From an uncultured Alphaproteobacteria bacterium (GTDB lineage Bacteria; Pseudomonadota; Alphaproteobacteria; Rhodobacterales; Rhodobacteraceae): a stretch of DNA of 42,536 bases. Below are positions 17,456 through 25,751 of the stretch, in pieces. The translations under genes were made by a program, and so were the position numbers. Position 1 is the first letter of the stretch. Each line of letters opens with the position of its first letter. The notes below the pieces were generated by a model that worked only from the letters and a program-made list of their open reading frames with translations, searched no databases and was not told the DNA's origin. The stretch lies in assembly GCA_902611605.1 (NCBI GenBank), contig CACMAH010000013.1, positions 1 through 42,536 of the forward strand, given 5' to 3'.

Positions 17456-18076
17456 TTAATTTAATTTACTCTCGATGACTTTTTTTAGTTCATCATAAGA
17501 CATATTTTGTATTAGTTCGCCATTAATAACAAAGCTAGGAGTGCTAGAAATACCATCTGCAGATGTATTTTTTTTAAATATTTCTATTAATTCCTCTGCT
17601 AAATTACTATCCTCCATACACATCTTAGATTTTTCATCAGTTAATCCAGATTGTCTGCCAATTGATAACAAGCCATTGATAATTTCATCACGATTGCCTC
17701 TAGCCCAATCTTTTTGTTTTCTAAAAATTAAATCAATCATTGGAAAATATTTTTGGTTTCCCTGACATCGGGCCAATAAACCAGCCCAAAGACCTGGGCC
17801 ATCAAAATAAACCTCTCTGTATTCCAATAAAACTTTACCTGAGTTGATATAATCAGCCTTTAATTTTGGTAAAACTTCTGTATGAAAAGTTGCACAATGG
17901 GGGCAGGTAAATGATGAATATTCAATAATAATAACAGGTGCTTCTTTATCACCTAAAAACATTGATTCAGTTTTATTATTGACTTGGTTATTACTTTCTG
18001 CATAGGAAAAACTGAAAAAAGAATTATATATTATAACCAATAAATAGAGTGATAAAGTAATTTTTTTGATTTTCAT
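17456..18076 (-). CDS. DsbA-family periplasmic thiol oxidoreductase
   Basis: A secreted thioredoxin-fold protein of 206 residues. A signal peptide (1-26, ending SFSYA) is followed by IIEYSSFTCPHCATFH with active-site C58-P-H-C61, a helical insertion, and the cis-proline region SSTPSFVING. This matches DsbA-like/Com1-like proteins which introduce or shuffle disulfides in exported proteins. No DsbB partner is in the window. It shares strand with the DUF721 gene 115 nt upstream; the order dsbA-like / DUF721 / mutY is common in alphaproteobacteria, often followed by smc, which is replaced here by the convergent lpxK. The gap upstream of its start could hold its own promoter. Confidence 0.93.
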   Translation of the reverse strand: MKIKKITLSLYLLVIIYNSFFSFSYAESNNQVNNKTESMFLGDKEAPVIIIEYSSFTCPHCATFHTEVLPKLKADYINSGKVLLEYREVYFDGPGLWAGLLARCQGNQKYFPMIDLIFRKQKDWARGNRDEIINGLLSIGRQSGLTDEKSKMCMEDSNLAEELIEIFKKNTSADGISSTPSFVINGELIQNMSYDELKKVIESKLN

Positions 18077-18190
18077 AACTATATAATTTAATTGAATTGC
18101 ATCTCTGACATATAGTAAACAAATTTTAAAAAAAAAGATATAATATGTACTTTAACCGAAGATGGTTTCAAACTTTAAAGAAATTTAAAA

Positions 18191-18529
18191 TTATTTTTTA
18201 ATTAAATTAAAATCTTGAGTTTTTTTTAATTTAATTTTTTTTATGGCATTGAAACCAAAAAAAAAATTAATCCTTTGAGTAATTTTCTCAGTTAACAATT
18301 CTACTTCAGTTGCTAACATTTCGTGAATATCAATTGTTAATGTAGCTTCTACAAATTTATTTTTTGTAAATTTCAAATTTGATGGGCTAGTTACACAAGA
18401 TATATCCTCTCCAACTATTTGTTTCCAATTATTAAAAATGTTGTTATAAATAAAGCTCTTTTGTTTTAAGCTATTAGGTAAAATTTCATCAAAAAAATCC
18501 GATGCTTTTTTAAAATTTTTAGAGTTCAT
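18191..18529 (-). CDS. DUF721 / DciA-like protein
   Basis: Small protein of 112 residues with the DUF721 pattern: a helical start, then FNNWKQIVGEDISCVTSPSNLKFTKNKFVEATLTID and a C-terminal helix-strand ending in IKKIKLKKT. DUF721 includes DciA, the loader or partner of the replicative helicase DnaB in bacteria that lack DnaC/DnaI. Membership of DUF721 is visible; the helicase-loader role is inferred from the family. It is divergent from mutY, whose start codon lies 29 nt away, as in related alphaproteobacteria. Confidence 0.85.
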   Translation of the reverse strand: MNSKNFKKASDFFDEILPNSLKQKSFIYNNIFNNWKQIVGEDISCVTSPSNLKFTKNKFVEATLTIDIHEMLATEVELLTEKITQRINFFFGFNAIKKIKLKKTQDFNLIKK

Positions 18530-18558
18530 AAAAGTATTAAGTTCTAATATTAAATGTA

Positions 18559-19644
18559 ATGAATAAAGTAATTCAAAAAGCTGCTAAGGTAAACCACTCT
18601 AAACTTTGTACATCTTTGCTCAAATGGTACGATAAAGAAGCAAGAAAATTACCTTGGAGAATTCCTCCTGAACTTACAAAAAAAGGTATAAAAAATGATC
18701 CTTATAAGATTTGGATTTCCGAAATTATGCTCCAACAAACTGGAGTCAAAACAGTTCAAACTTATTATATAAATTTTATAAAAAAATGGCCAAAAATTCA
18801 AAACCTAAATGAAGCTGATGAAAATGATGTTTTAAAAGAATGGTCTGGTTTAGGCTACTATAGAAGAGCACTAAATTTAAAAAAATGTGCGGAAATTATA
18901 TGTGAAAATTATAATGGAAAATTTCCAAATAACGAGAATGAATTATTGAATCTTCCTGGTATTGGTAGTTATACAGCTGCTGCAATAATCTCTATAGCAT
19001 TTGACAAGCCTGCAATTGTAATTGATGGAAACATTCAACGCATAACTTCCAGATTATATGAAATTAAAGAAGATCTAAAAAAGAGTAAATCAAAAATTTA
19101 TGAAAAATTAGAAAAAATTATTTCAAAAGAAAGACCAGGTGATTTTGCTCAAGCTCTAATGGATTTAGGTTCTACAATATGTAAACCTGTAAACCCAAAA
19201 TGTAATTCTTGTCCATTACTTAAATATTGTCTAGCCCATAAAAATAACACTTACAAATTTATACCATTAAAAACTAAGAAATTAAATAAAGTAATCAAGA
19301 AAGGATATCTTTATATAGGAATAACTACAGAAGAAAAAATTATTCTAATAAAAAGACCAAAAAAAGGATTACTTAGTGGTACTATATGTCCACCTTCGAG
19401 TGATTGGAAACAAAACGAATTTCCAACTCCAAAGCCACCGTTCAAAGGAGATTGGAAAATTTTAAATGAATCTATCTTTCATTCATTTACTCATTTTGAT
19501 CTAGAACTTAAAATAATGATTTCAAAAATTAATGAATATCCAAATGATGTTTACTTAGAACCTTTAAATTCAAGTATACTTAAATCACTTCCAACAGTAA
19601 TGAAAAAGGGGGTTGCATTAGTTATAGATAATCACATTATTTGA
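18559..19644 (+). CDS. mutY: A/G-specific adenine DNA glycosylase MutY
   Basis: Removes adenine mispaired with 8-oxoguanine. 361 residues. Seen in order: LPWRIPP, the catalytic Glu in WISEIMLQQTGV, helix-hairpin-helix LPGIGSYTAAAI with catalytic Asp in VIDGNIQRITSR, the iron-sulfur cluster Cys set C-x6-C-x2-C-x5-C (CKPVNPKCNSCPLLKYC), and a C-terminal Nudix-like lesion-recognition domain with HSFTHFDLEL. All catalytic residues are intact. The gene is divergent from the DUF721 gene and its 3' end overlaps the end of the convergent ccrM by 8 nt, so no terminator fits between them. Confidence 0.97.
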   Translation: MNKVIQKAAKVNHSKLCTSLLKWYDKEARKLPWRIPPELTKKGIKNDPYKIWISEIMLQQTGVKTVQTYYINFIKKWPKIQNLNEADENDVLKEWSGLGYYRRALNLKKCAEIICENYNGKFPNNENELLNLPGIGSYTAAAIISIAFDKPAIVIDGNIQRITSRLYEIKEDLKKSKSKIYEKLEKIISKERPGDFAQALMDLGSTICKPVNPKCNSCPLLKYCLAHKNNTYKFIPLKTKKLNKVIKKGYLYIGITTEEKIILIKRPKKGLLSGTICPPSSDWKQNEFPTPKPPFKGDWKILNESIFHSFTHFDLELKIMISKINEYPNDVYLEPLNSSILKSLPTVMKKGVALVIDNHII

Positions 19645-20755
19645 CATTATTTACAGTATCAATCTCAGCTCTTAACTGTTGTCGTAAAACATCAATTGGA
19701 GCAGTACACCCATCTACTTTAAAATGCCAATAAGCCCATCCATTACATGAGGGTAACCCTTCTAATATTGCTCCGACTTGATGAATTGATCCTTTAGCAT
19801 CATGTGAGATTAATGTCCCATCTGCTCTTATTTTTGCAATATATCTACCATTAAATGACTGCAAATCCTGTCCTGGATTTAAAATTCCTCTTTCTATTAG
19901 AGAACCAAACGGGATCCTTGGCAAAGCTCTTTTACTTTTTGTAACTTCTAGTGACAATTCATCGTGGGGGGAAATTTCATCAATTCTTTTTTTAGCAACT
20001 TCAATATATTGTTTATCTTTTTCTATACCAATAAATTTTCTTCCTAATTTTTTTGCAACAGCACCTGTTGTTCCTGTCCCAAAAAAAGGATCAAGTATAA
20101 TATCTCCCTTATTAGAGGAACCGATCAAAATTCTATGCAACAACGCTTCGGGTTTTTGAGTTGGATGAGCTTTTTTACCCGTTTTGTCCTTAATTCGTTC
20201 TTTTCCATTGCAAATAGGCATTAACCAATCAGAACGCATTTGCAAACCTTCATTTAATTCCTTAAGAGCCTCATAGTTAAATACATACTTAGAGTTATCA
20301 AATTTTGAAGCCCAAATTAAAGTCTCATGAGCATTAGTTAACCGTTTTCCATGAAAATTTGGCATTGGGTTTGATTTTCTCCAAATTACATCATTTAGTA
20401 TCCAATAACCCAAATTTTGTAGTATTGTCCCTAGTCTGTAAATATTATGATAAGTACCTATAACCCACAATGCTCCATTCGGTTTAAGTAGCCTTTTAGC
20501 TTCAGTAAGCCACTTTTCACAAAATAAGTCATAATCCTGAAAATTTGAAAACCGATCCCAATCTTCTGTAACCGCTTTAACCATAGTATGATCTGGTCTT
20601 TGGAGATTACCATTTAATTGAAGATTATATGGAGGGTCTGCAAAAATTAGATCAATAGAATTGCTAGGCAATTGTTTCATCAAAGAGATTGTGTCACCTT
20701 GCAAAATTGAATTCAAAGGTAAAGAAATTTTTTCTTTTTTTAAAGTTGTGCCCAT
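19637..20755 (-). CDS. ccrM: Cell-cycle-regulated adenine DNA methyltransferase CcrM (GANTC)
   Basis: Solitary N6-adenine methyltransferase that in alphaproteobacteria methylates GANTC and couples replication to transcription. 372 residues from the ATG chosen. Motif IV DPPY (40-43, in IFADPPYNLQLNG), the AVTEDWDRF segment, the AdoMet-binding DPFFGTGTTGAVA, and the CcrM-specific C-terminal domain (about 275-365) with IPFGSLIERGIL, GTLISHDAKGSIHQVGA and CNGWAYWHFK are all present. An in-frame TTG ten codons upstream is less likely: it almost touches the promoter-proximal GANTC repeat, while the ATG has CAGG at good distance. No cognate restriction enzyme is nearby, as expected for an orphan enzyme. 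It follows rnhB closely. Confidence 0.97.
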   Translation of the reverse strand: MGTTLKKEKISLPLNSILQGDTISLMKQLPSNSIDLIFADPPYNLQLNGNLQRPDHTMVKAVTEDWDRFSNFQDYDLFCEKWLTEAKRLLKPNGALWVIGTYHNIYRLGTILQNLGYWILNDVIWRKSNPMPNFHGKRLTNAHETLIWASKFDNSKYVFNYEALKELNEGLQMRSDWLMPICNGKERIKDKTGKKAHPTQKPEALLHRILIGSSNKGDIILDPFFGTGTTGAVAKKLGRKFIGIEKDKQYIEVAKKRIDEISPHDELSLEVTKSKRALPRIPFGSLIERGILNPGQDLQSFNGRYIAKIRADGTLISHDAKGSIHQVGAILEGLPSCNGWAYWHFKVDGCTAPIDVLRQQLRAEIDTVNNVK

Positions 20756-20787
20756 TTTGATAAAACCTGTAAAATATAAAATCAAAA

Positions 20788-20812
20788 TGATTCAAAACGA
20801 ATCATCTGTCAA
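20788..20812 (-). promoter_or_regulatory. ccrM upstream region: paired GANTC sites in an inverted repeat next to a TTGACA box
   Basis: TGATTC (20788-20793) and GAATCA (20799-20804) form a perfect 6-bp inverted repeat with a 5-nt spacer; each arm contains one GANTC target of CcrM. On the minus strand TTGACA (20807-20812) lies two bases upstream, so the repeat covers the spacer of a likely core promoter, 33-49 nt before the ccrM ATG. The -10 element is unclear (CATTTT at 17-nt spacing). The repeat is visible; promoter activity and methylation feedback are inferred, partly by analogy with Caulobacter, where GANTC sites near the ccrM promoter affect its expression. Confidence 0.6.
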
Positions 20813-20837
20813 ATACTTTTTGAAATCAATAAGTTAT

Positions 20838-21422
20838 TTAATTTTCTTCACACAATATGTTGTGTATAGGTTTAAACGTACGCCTATGTATGGGAGTAAC
20901 GCCTAGAGTTTTCAAAGCACTCAAATGTGCTTTAACACCATAACCAGCGTTATTTTTAAAATTAAAGCCAGGATATTTATTGTCTAAAATTTTCATATGG
21001 GCATCCCTAACTACCTTAGCAACTATAGATGCCGCAGATATTTCAGGAATTAATTTATCACCTTTAATTATCGAATCAGATTTAATTTTCATATTTGGGG
21101 GTACCATATTACCATCAAATAGTAATAAATCTGGGAATTGTTTTAACGAATCTACAGCTCGCCTCATTGAAAAAAATGTGGCTTGTAAAATGTTAAACTT
21201 TTCTATTTCTAAAATAGAAGAAAACCCAACACCAATAATTGAATGTTTTTTTAATTTTTCGAAAATTTCTTTTCTTTTTCTTGATGTTAAAATTTTAGAG
21301 TCATTCAAATGATTAAGGTCAGGATAATTTTTTAATATAACAGCTGCTGATACAACAGGACCAGCCCATGATCCTCTACCCGCTTCATCAATTCCACAAA
21401 TTATTTTTTTATCAATTATAAT
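20838..21422 (-). CDS. rnhB: Ribonuclease HII, apparently starting at a non-canonical AUU codon
   Basis: Cleaves the RNA strand of RNA-DNA hybrids and single ribonucleotides in DNA. The catalytic start motif CGIDEAGRGSWAGPVVSAA lies upstream of the first ATG/GTG/TTG in the frame (a TTG at 21308), so the protein must begin earlier. Reading back, only ATT/ATA codons are available before an in-frame TAA at 21432-21434. ATT at 21420-21422 has AAGAG 7 nt upstream and gives 194 residues, the family length. Later motifs LNDSKILT, LLFDGN, AASIVAKVVRDAHM and TPIHRRTFKP are intact. An in-frame ATG-ATA-TAA directly precedes, so a nonsense mutation of an older ATG start or a sequence error are alternatives. 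It sits between a tRNA gene and ccrM. Confidence 0.85.
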   Translation of the reverse strand: MIIDKKIICGIDEAGRGSWAGPVVSAAVILKNYPDLNHLNDSKILTSRKRKEIFEKLKKHSIIGVGFSSILEIEKFNILQATFFSMRRAVDSLKQFPDLLLFDGNMVPPNMKIKSDSIIKGDKLIPEISAASIVAKVVRDAHMKILDNKYPGFNFKNNAGYGVKAHLSALKTLGVTPIHRRTFKPIHNILCEEN

Positions 21423-21448
21423 TTTTTTCTCTTATATCATTTTGTTTT

Positions 21449-21525
21449 TGGCGGTCCCGACAGGATTCGAACCTGTAACCTGCCCCTTAGGAGGGGGCTG
21501 CTCTATCCAGTTGAGCCACGGGACC
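21449..21525 (-). tRNA. tRNA-Arg (anticodon CCT)
   Basis: A complete cloverleaf: acceptor GGTCCCG paired with CGGGACC, D-arm GCTC/GAGC, anticodon stem GCCCC/GGGGC around loop CTCCTAA (anticodon CCT, reading AGG), T-arm ACAGG-TTCGAAT-CCTGT, discriminator G and an encoded CCA. It sits 18 nt after the ubiB stop and 26 nt before the rnhB start, on the same strand, so it may be cut from a longer transcript. Confidence 0.97.
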
Positions 21526-21543
21526 ATTCTATTGATAATAAAT

Positions 21544-23082
21544 TTAGTTAAACCACAAAAATAACACTAAAACACTTATTATACCTAGAATTAATCCTAA
21601 TAATACTCCTCCTATTAATGCAGGCAACCTTCTTTTGTGGGGTTTTGGTGGTTTAAAATCAAGAGCATTTCGAAGAGATTTTTCAATCAAATATGGAGCG
21701 TGCGGACCAAATTTAACAATTGCTTTTGCACTCTCAGCTATATCCCTGACTACTGCCTTTGGACCCAAGTTTTCTTTTATGTAAGTCTCCACTACTGGTC
21801 TGGCGACTTCCCACATATTTAAATTTGGATTTAAACTTCTTCCAACACCCTCCACTACAACCATTGTCCTTTGTAATAAAAGAAGCTCTGTTCTTACTTG
21901 CATTCCAAAACGCTCTGTTACCTCAAATAAATGACCTAGTAGCTTAGCAATAGAAATTTTACTTGCTTCCATACCAAATATAGGTTCCCCAACAGAACGA
22001 AGTGCTTGAGCAAATTTATCTATATCTTGATCATAACTTATGTACCCAGCTTCAAAGTGAACTTCTGCTACTTTTCTATATTTTTTATTAATAAATCCAT
22101 TTAATATTTGTGCATAAACTCTTCTAGTATATAGATCTATACGACCCATAATTCCAAAGTCCATCACAATAAGTTCACCATCAATTCCACATCTTAAATT
22201 TCCTTGATGCATATCAGCATGAAAAAAGCCATCACGAAGTGCATTATTTAAAAAAGATTGAATGATTAATTCAGATAATTTTTTTAAGTTTATGTTTTTG
22301 GACTTTAATAAATCTAAATCCCCAACCGGAATACCATCAACCCACTCTGTGGTCATTACTCTCTTACTCGATAAGTCCCAAACAACTTTTGGTACTTTAA
22401 ATTTTTCATCATTTTTCGTATTGGAGTAAAACTCTGCTGCTGCTGCACTTTCCATCCTTAAATCTATTTCTGCTCTTACAATACCTTCAAAGTACTTTAT
22501 TACCTCTAAAGGTTTTAATCGTCTGGAAGACGGTGACAATAATTCAATAAATCGTGCAATAAAATAAAAAGCATCAATATCTCTTAAAAAAGCCTTCTCT
22601 ATTCCTGGTCGCAAAACTTTTACTGCTACTGACTGTTTAGTAGATTTAACAGTTGCCTTATGCACTTGTGCTAAAGAAGCTGCTGCAACTGGTTTTTCAA
22701 AATCCAAAAAAACTTCATGAACTTTAATATTCAAATCATTCTCAATAGCTTTTATTGAATCTTTTTGATCAAATGCTGGAAGGGCATCCTGAAGAATTCT
22801 TAATTCATTAGCCAATCCATTTCCAACTACATCTGGTCTTGTAGATAACAATTGACCAAATTTTATGTAAGCAGGTCCTAATGCAATTAATGCCCGCAAA
22901 ACGGGGGGATATTTTTTTTCGCCTTTTAAACCCAAAAATTGAAATGGCCATACCAAAAAACGAATGGGAATTCTTATTGGTTTAGGAGTTTCTAAGGCAT
23001 CCATTGCAACCGACATTGCTCCAGATCGCTCAAAAGTTGCTCCTGTTTGAACAAGTCTCCAAATATTATGGGGGCCTCTCAT
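21544..23082 (-). CDS. ubiB: Ubiquinone biosynthesis atypical kinase/ATPase UbiB
   Basis: Membrane-associated ABC1/ADCK-family protein needed for ubiquinone synthesis. 512 residues. The family KxGQ motif is in AYIKFGQLLSTRPDVVG, followed by the Ala-rich AAASLAQVHKATV, the kinase Lys in VAVKVLRPG, RAEIDLRMESAAAAEF, and the catalytic-loop equivalents FHADMHQGNL and VMDFGIMGRID. Two hydrophobic C-terminal helices (about 485-511) anchor it. All expected residues are present. Its start codon directly abuts the ubiE stop codon, a classic co-translated pair in one pathway. Confidence 0.97.
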   Translation of the reverse strand: MRGPHNIWRLVQTGATFERSGAMSVAMDALETPKPIRIPIRFLVWPFQFLGLKGEKKYPPVLRALIALGPAYIKFGQLLSTRPDVVGNGLANELRILQDALPAFDQKDSIKAIENDLNIKVHEVFLDFEKPVAAASLAQVHKATVKSTKQSVAVKVLRPGIEKAFLRDIDAFYFIARFIELLSPSSRRLKPLEVIKYFEGIVRAEIDLRMESAAAAEFYSNTKNDEKFKVPKVVWDLSSKRVMTTEWVDGIPVGDLDLLKSKNINLKKLSELIIQSFLNNALRDGFFHADMHQGNLRCGIDGELIVMDFGIMGRIDLYTRRVYAQILNGFINKKYRKVAEVHFEAGYISYDQDIDKFAQALRSVGEPIFGMEASKISIAKLLGHLFEVTERFGMQVRTELLLLQRTMVVVEGVGRSLNPNLNMWEVARPVVETYIKENLGPKAVVRDIAESAKAIVKFGPHAPYLIEKSLRNALDFKPPKPHKRRLPALIGGVLLGLILGIISVLVLFLWFN

Positions 23083-23829
23083 TTAAATTTTCCAACCAGA
23101 ATGCAAAGCAGCAATTCCAAAGGTAAGATCTCTATATTTTACTTGTTTAAACCCTTCATTGATAATCAAATCAGATAATGTATCTTGATCAGGAAATTTT
23201 CTTATACTTTCAACTAAGTATTGGTAACTTTCTTTATCATTTGCAATGAATTCCCCTAATTTGGGAATTATTTTAAAAGAGTATTTTTCATAAAACCAGG
23301 AAATTATATCATTATTTACAGATGAAAATTCTAGTATCATTAATCTTCCACCAGGTTTCAAAACCCTATGTGCTTCAGATAAAGCCTTAGAAATATTAGT
23401 AACATTTCTAATTCCAAAAGATATTGTGTAAACATCAAATGAATTTCTACTAAAAGGCAAGTACATGGCATCCCCACACACCCAATTGACTTTTGAGTCT
23501 TGCGGAATATTCAATATTTTTCTTTTTCCCTCAACCATCATAGATTCTGTAAGATCTAAAATAGTGGCGTCCACATCTGATTTTGCTCTTTTTATAAAAT
23601 CTAGCGCTATATCACCTGTTCCACCAGCAACATCAATTAATCTTTGTCCCCTTTTAGGAGCTAACCAATCTAACATAAAGTTCTTCCACACTCTATGAAT
23701 ACCTAAGCTCATAAAATCATTCATTAAATCGTATTTAGGGGAAACATTTTCAAAAAGGTTTTTTACTAAATTAGATTTATCTTTTGATCTAACTCGTGAA
23801 AAACCAAAATCTGTATATTTATTTTCCAA
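23083..23829 (-). CDS. ubiE: Ubiquinone/menaquinone C-methyltransferase UbiE
   Basis: AdoMet-dependent C-methyltransferase of ubiquinone biosynthesis. 248 residues. The N-terminal TDFGFSRV and KYDLMNDFMSLGIHRVWK are characteristic, followed by AdoMet motif I DVAGGTGDIALDF, ISFGIRNVTN, EAHRVLKPGGRLMILEFS and the C-terminal GIAALHSGWKI. The start appears to be TTG with GAGA upstream; the next Met is inside conserved sequence. It opens the ubiE-ubiB-tRNA-rnhB-ccrM run. In many alphaproteobacteria ubiE follows mutM (fpg); that gene is not seen here. With no menaquinone genes visible, ubiquinone is the more likely product. Confidence 0.97.
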   Translation of the reverse strand: MENKYTDFGFSRVRSKDKSNLVKNLFENVSPKYDLMNDFMSLGIHRVWKNFMLDWLAPKRGQRLIDVAGGTGDIALDFIKRAKSDVDATILDLTESMMVEGKRKILNIPQDSKVNWVCGDAMYLPFSRNSFDVYTISFGIRNVTNISKALSEAHRVLKPGGRLMILEFSSVNNDIISWFYEKYSFKIIPKLGEFIANDKESYQYLVESIRKFPDQDTLSDLIINEGFKQVKYRDLTFGIAALHSGWKI

Positions 23830-23901
23830 GATTAATTCTCAAATAGTTCAAAATGACTTAATATTTTTTTTAATTAAAGTAAATAACTTTATCAAAATTA
23901 T

Positions 23902-24459
23902 CTAAAATTTTAAAAATAAAATTTCAGTGTGTCCATAAATTCTACTATCAATTAATTTAAAACCTGATTTAAAAAGTTCACCTTTTCCTTTTTCTAAAAT
24001 AATTAGTGTATTTTTATCTATCCAACCAAATTTTAATAATTTTAGTATTGAAACCTCTGCAATATTTTTTTTATAGGGTGGATCCAAAAAAATAACATCC
24101 GATGTTCCATGATTGCAGACACCTATCTCTAACACATTTTTAAGTAAAAACTGTGTTTCATTCTCGCATGACAGATTATGAATATTTTCTAGAGTTATTT
24201 GTCTTGAAATTAAAGATTTGTCTATAAAGCAACAAAAAGCTGCTCCCCTTGATATTGCTTCAATTCCCATAGCGCCAGTGCCACAAAAAACATCTAATAC
24301 TTTAGCTCCAAAAATTGAATTACCAATATCTAAATTTTCTAAAATATTAAAAATATTTTCTCTAACTCTGTCTGAAGTAGGACGGATAAATTTATTATGA
24401 GATTTTTTATAGTGTTCATTAATTTTTCTACTTTTCCACTTTCCTCCAATAACTCTCAT
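23902..24459 (-). CDS. rsmD: 16S rRNA (guanine-966-N2)-methyltransferase RsmD
   Basis: Methylates G966 of 16S rRNA (E. coli numbering) in the small ribosomal subunit. 185 residues, standard length. Seen: the family start MRVIGGKWKSRKI, RPTSDRVRENIFNIL, AdoMet-binding VLDVFCGTGAMGIEAISRGA, and the catalytic FLDPPYKK (N/DPPY motif). Its ATG overlaps the stop of the upstream FAD oxidoreductase gene by 4 nt (ATGA), so the two are translationally coupled, although their functions seem unrelated. Confidence 0.96.
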   Translation of the reverse strand: MRVIGGKWKSRKINEHYKKSHNKFIRPTSDRVRENIFNILENLDIGNSIFGAKVLDVFCGTGAMGIEAISRGAAFCCFIDKSLISRQITLENIHNLSCENETQFLLKNVLEIGVCNHGTSDVIFLDPPYKKNIAEVSILKLLKFGWIDKNTLIILEKGKGELFKSGFKLIDSRIYGHTEILFLKF

Positions 24460-25673
24460 TTAATTTCTCTTAAAAAATTTTTTAAATCAATCTTAGTAGA
24501 AACAATATCTTTTGGATTTGGGTTAATTTTCAACTCTAAAAATTTTTTTCCTACCATGTAGCTCCTAGGGTCATTAAAAGCATCAATTGATATTAATTTA
24601 TCTTTTTTGTAATACCAAAATGAATTTTTATCCTTATCAATTCTTTGAAAAACTCTATCATAGCCTTTATTTAAACCAACTATTTGTAGTTTCACATTAT
24701 ATTGATCTGACCAAAACCAAGGAATAGGTTGATATTCTAACATATTACCTAAAACGTTTTCAGCAGCAATTTCAGATTGCTCTATAGCGTTTCCAACAGA
24801 TTCTAATCTTATAAGGCTTTTATTAAAAGGAAAACTTACACAGTCCCCAGCAGCATAAATTTTTGGATCGTTTGTCCTGCAATTTTCATTAACAACAATT
24901 CCATTATCAATATGTAAACCAGCATTATCTGCAATTATAGTATTTGGTTCAATTCCAACCCCAGCTATTAAAAAGTCCGCAAAAATTTCTTCTCCACTAT
25001 TAGTCAAAATACCTAAGAATTCTTGTTTATTTGAAATAAATTTTTTAACAGTAGTTTTTTCTTTTATGATTACACCATTTGATAGATGGATATCTTTTAT
25101 ATACTTAGCAACATTTTCTGAAGATGATCTTTTCAAGATTCTTTCTTCAGACTCTATTAGAGTAACATTTATACCAAGTTTTCTTGCAACCGAAGCTACC
25201 TCTAGACCAATAAATCCACCCCCTAAAATCAAAATTTTTCTTTTGCTGAGAAACTTGTTAATTATTAAATCTACATCTCCTATATTCCTGATGTAATGTA
25301 TATCAGAAATTCCATTAATTAACTTTTGTGGTAGTAACTTTGGTTTTGAACCTAAACCAAGGAAAAGCTTTTTGTATTCTAATGATTGTCCGTTATCCAA
25401 AAGGACTTTACTTGTATTTCTATCGATTTTTTGGACTTTATGACCTTTAATTACTTCTATATTATTTTCATTATAAAAGCTTTGAGGCTTTAGAAATAAG
25501 CGTTCTTTTTCAAAATCACCAATTAGAAATTTCTTTGATAGTGGTGGCCTTTGATACGGTAAAAAGTTTTCACCGCAAATAAGTGTCACTGATTTTTTAT
25601 AACCAAGTAACCTCAATTTATTTATAAAGGAAAAGCTAGCTTGACCTCCACCAATTGCTATTATATCAGGCAT
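24456..25673 (-). CDS. FAD-dependent ferredoxin/rubredoxin reductase-like oxidoreductase
   Basis: A pyridine-nucleotide-disulfide-type flavoprotein without redox-active cysteines, of the putidaredoxin/rubredoxin reductase class, 405 residues. FAD-binding IAIGGGQASFSFINKLR (4-20, an atypical GGGQAS in place of GxGxxG), RPPLSK, the NAD(P)H-binding ILGGGFIGLEVASVARKLGINVTLIES (about 150-176) and the second FAD motif IYAAGDC are present, with a C-terminal reductase domain starting near WFWSDQYN. It would pass electrons from NAD(P)H to a small iron-sulfur protein, but none is encoded nearby. Divergent from the peroxiredoxin gene with a 78-nt gap. Exact substrate unknown. Confidence 0.88.
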   Translation of the reverse strand: MPDIIAIGGGQASFSFINKLRLLGYKKSVTLICGENFLPYQRPPLSKKFLIGDFEKERLFLKPQSFYNENNIEVIKGHKVQKIDRNTSKVLLDNGQSLEYKKLFLGLGSKPKLLPQKLINGISDIHYIRNIGDVDLIINKFLSKRKILILGGGFIGLEVASVARKLGINVTLIESEERILKRSSSENVAKYIKDIHLSNGVIIKEKTTVKKFISNKQEFLGILTNSGEEIFADFLIAGVGIEPNTIIADNAGLHIDNGIVVNENCRTNDPKIYAAGDCVSFPFNKSLIRLESVGNAIEQSEIAAENVLGNMLEYQPIPWFWSDQYNVKLQIVGLNKGYDRVFQRIDKDKNSFWYYKKDKLISIDAFNDPRSYMVGKKFLELKINPNPKDIVSTKIDLKNFLREIK

Positions 25674-25751
25674 ATATTGTCACAATAAAAATAACTTAAT
25701 AAAAAAGATTAATATATAAATCTAAAAAAATATCAACTAGTGGAATAAGAA

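Noticed and set aside
20756-20837. CtrA box (TTAA-N7-TTAA) upstream of ccrM
   Set aside because: Only one TTAA half-site is intact; the partner reads ATTG at the right spacing. Too weak to call.
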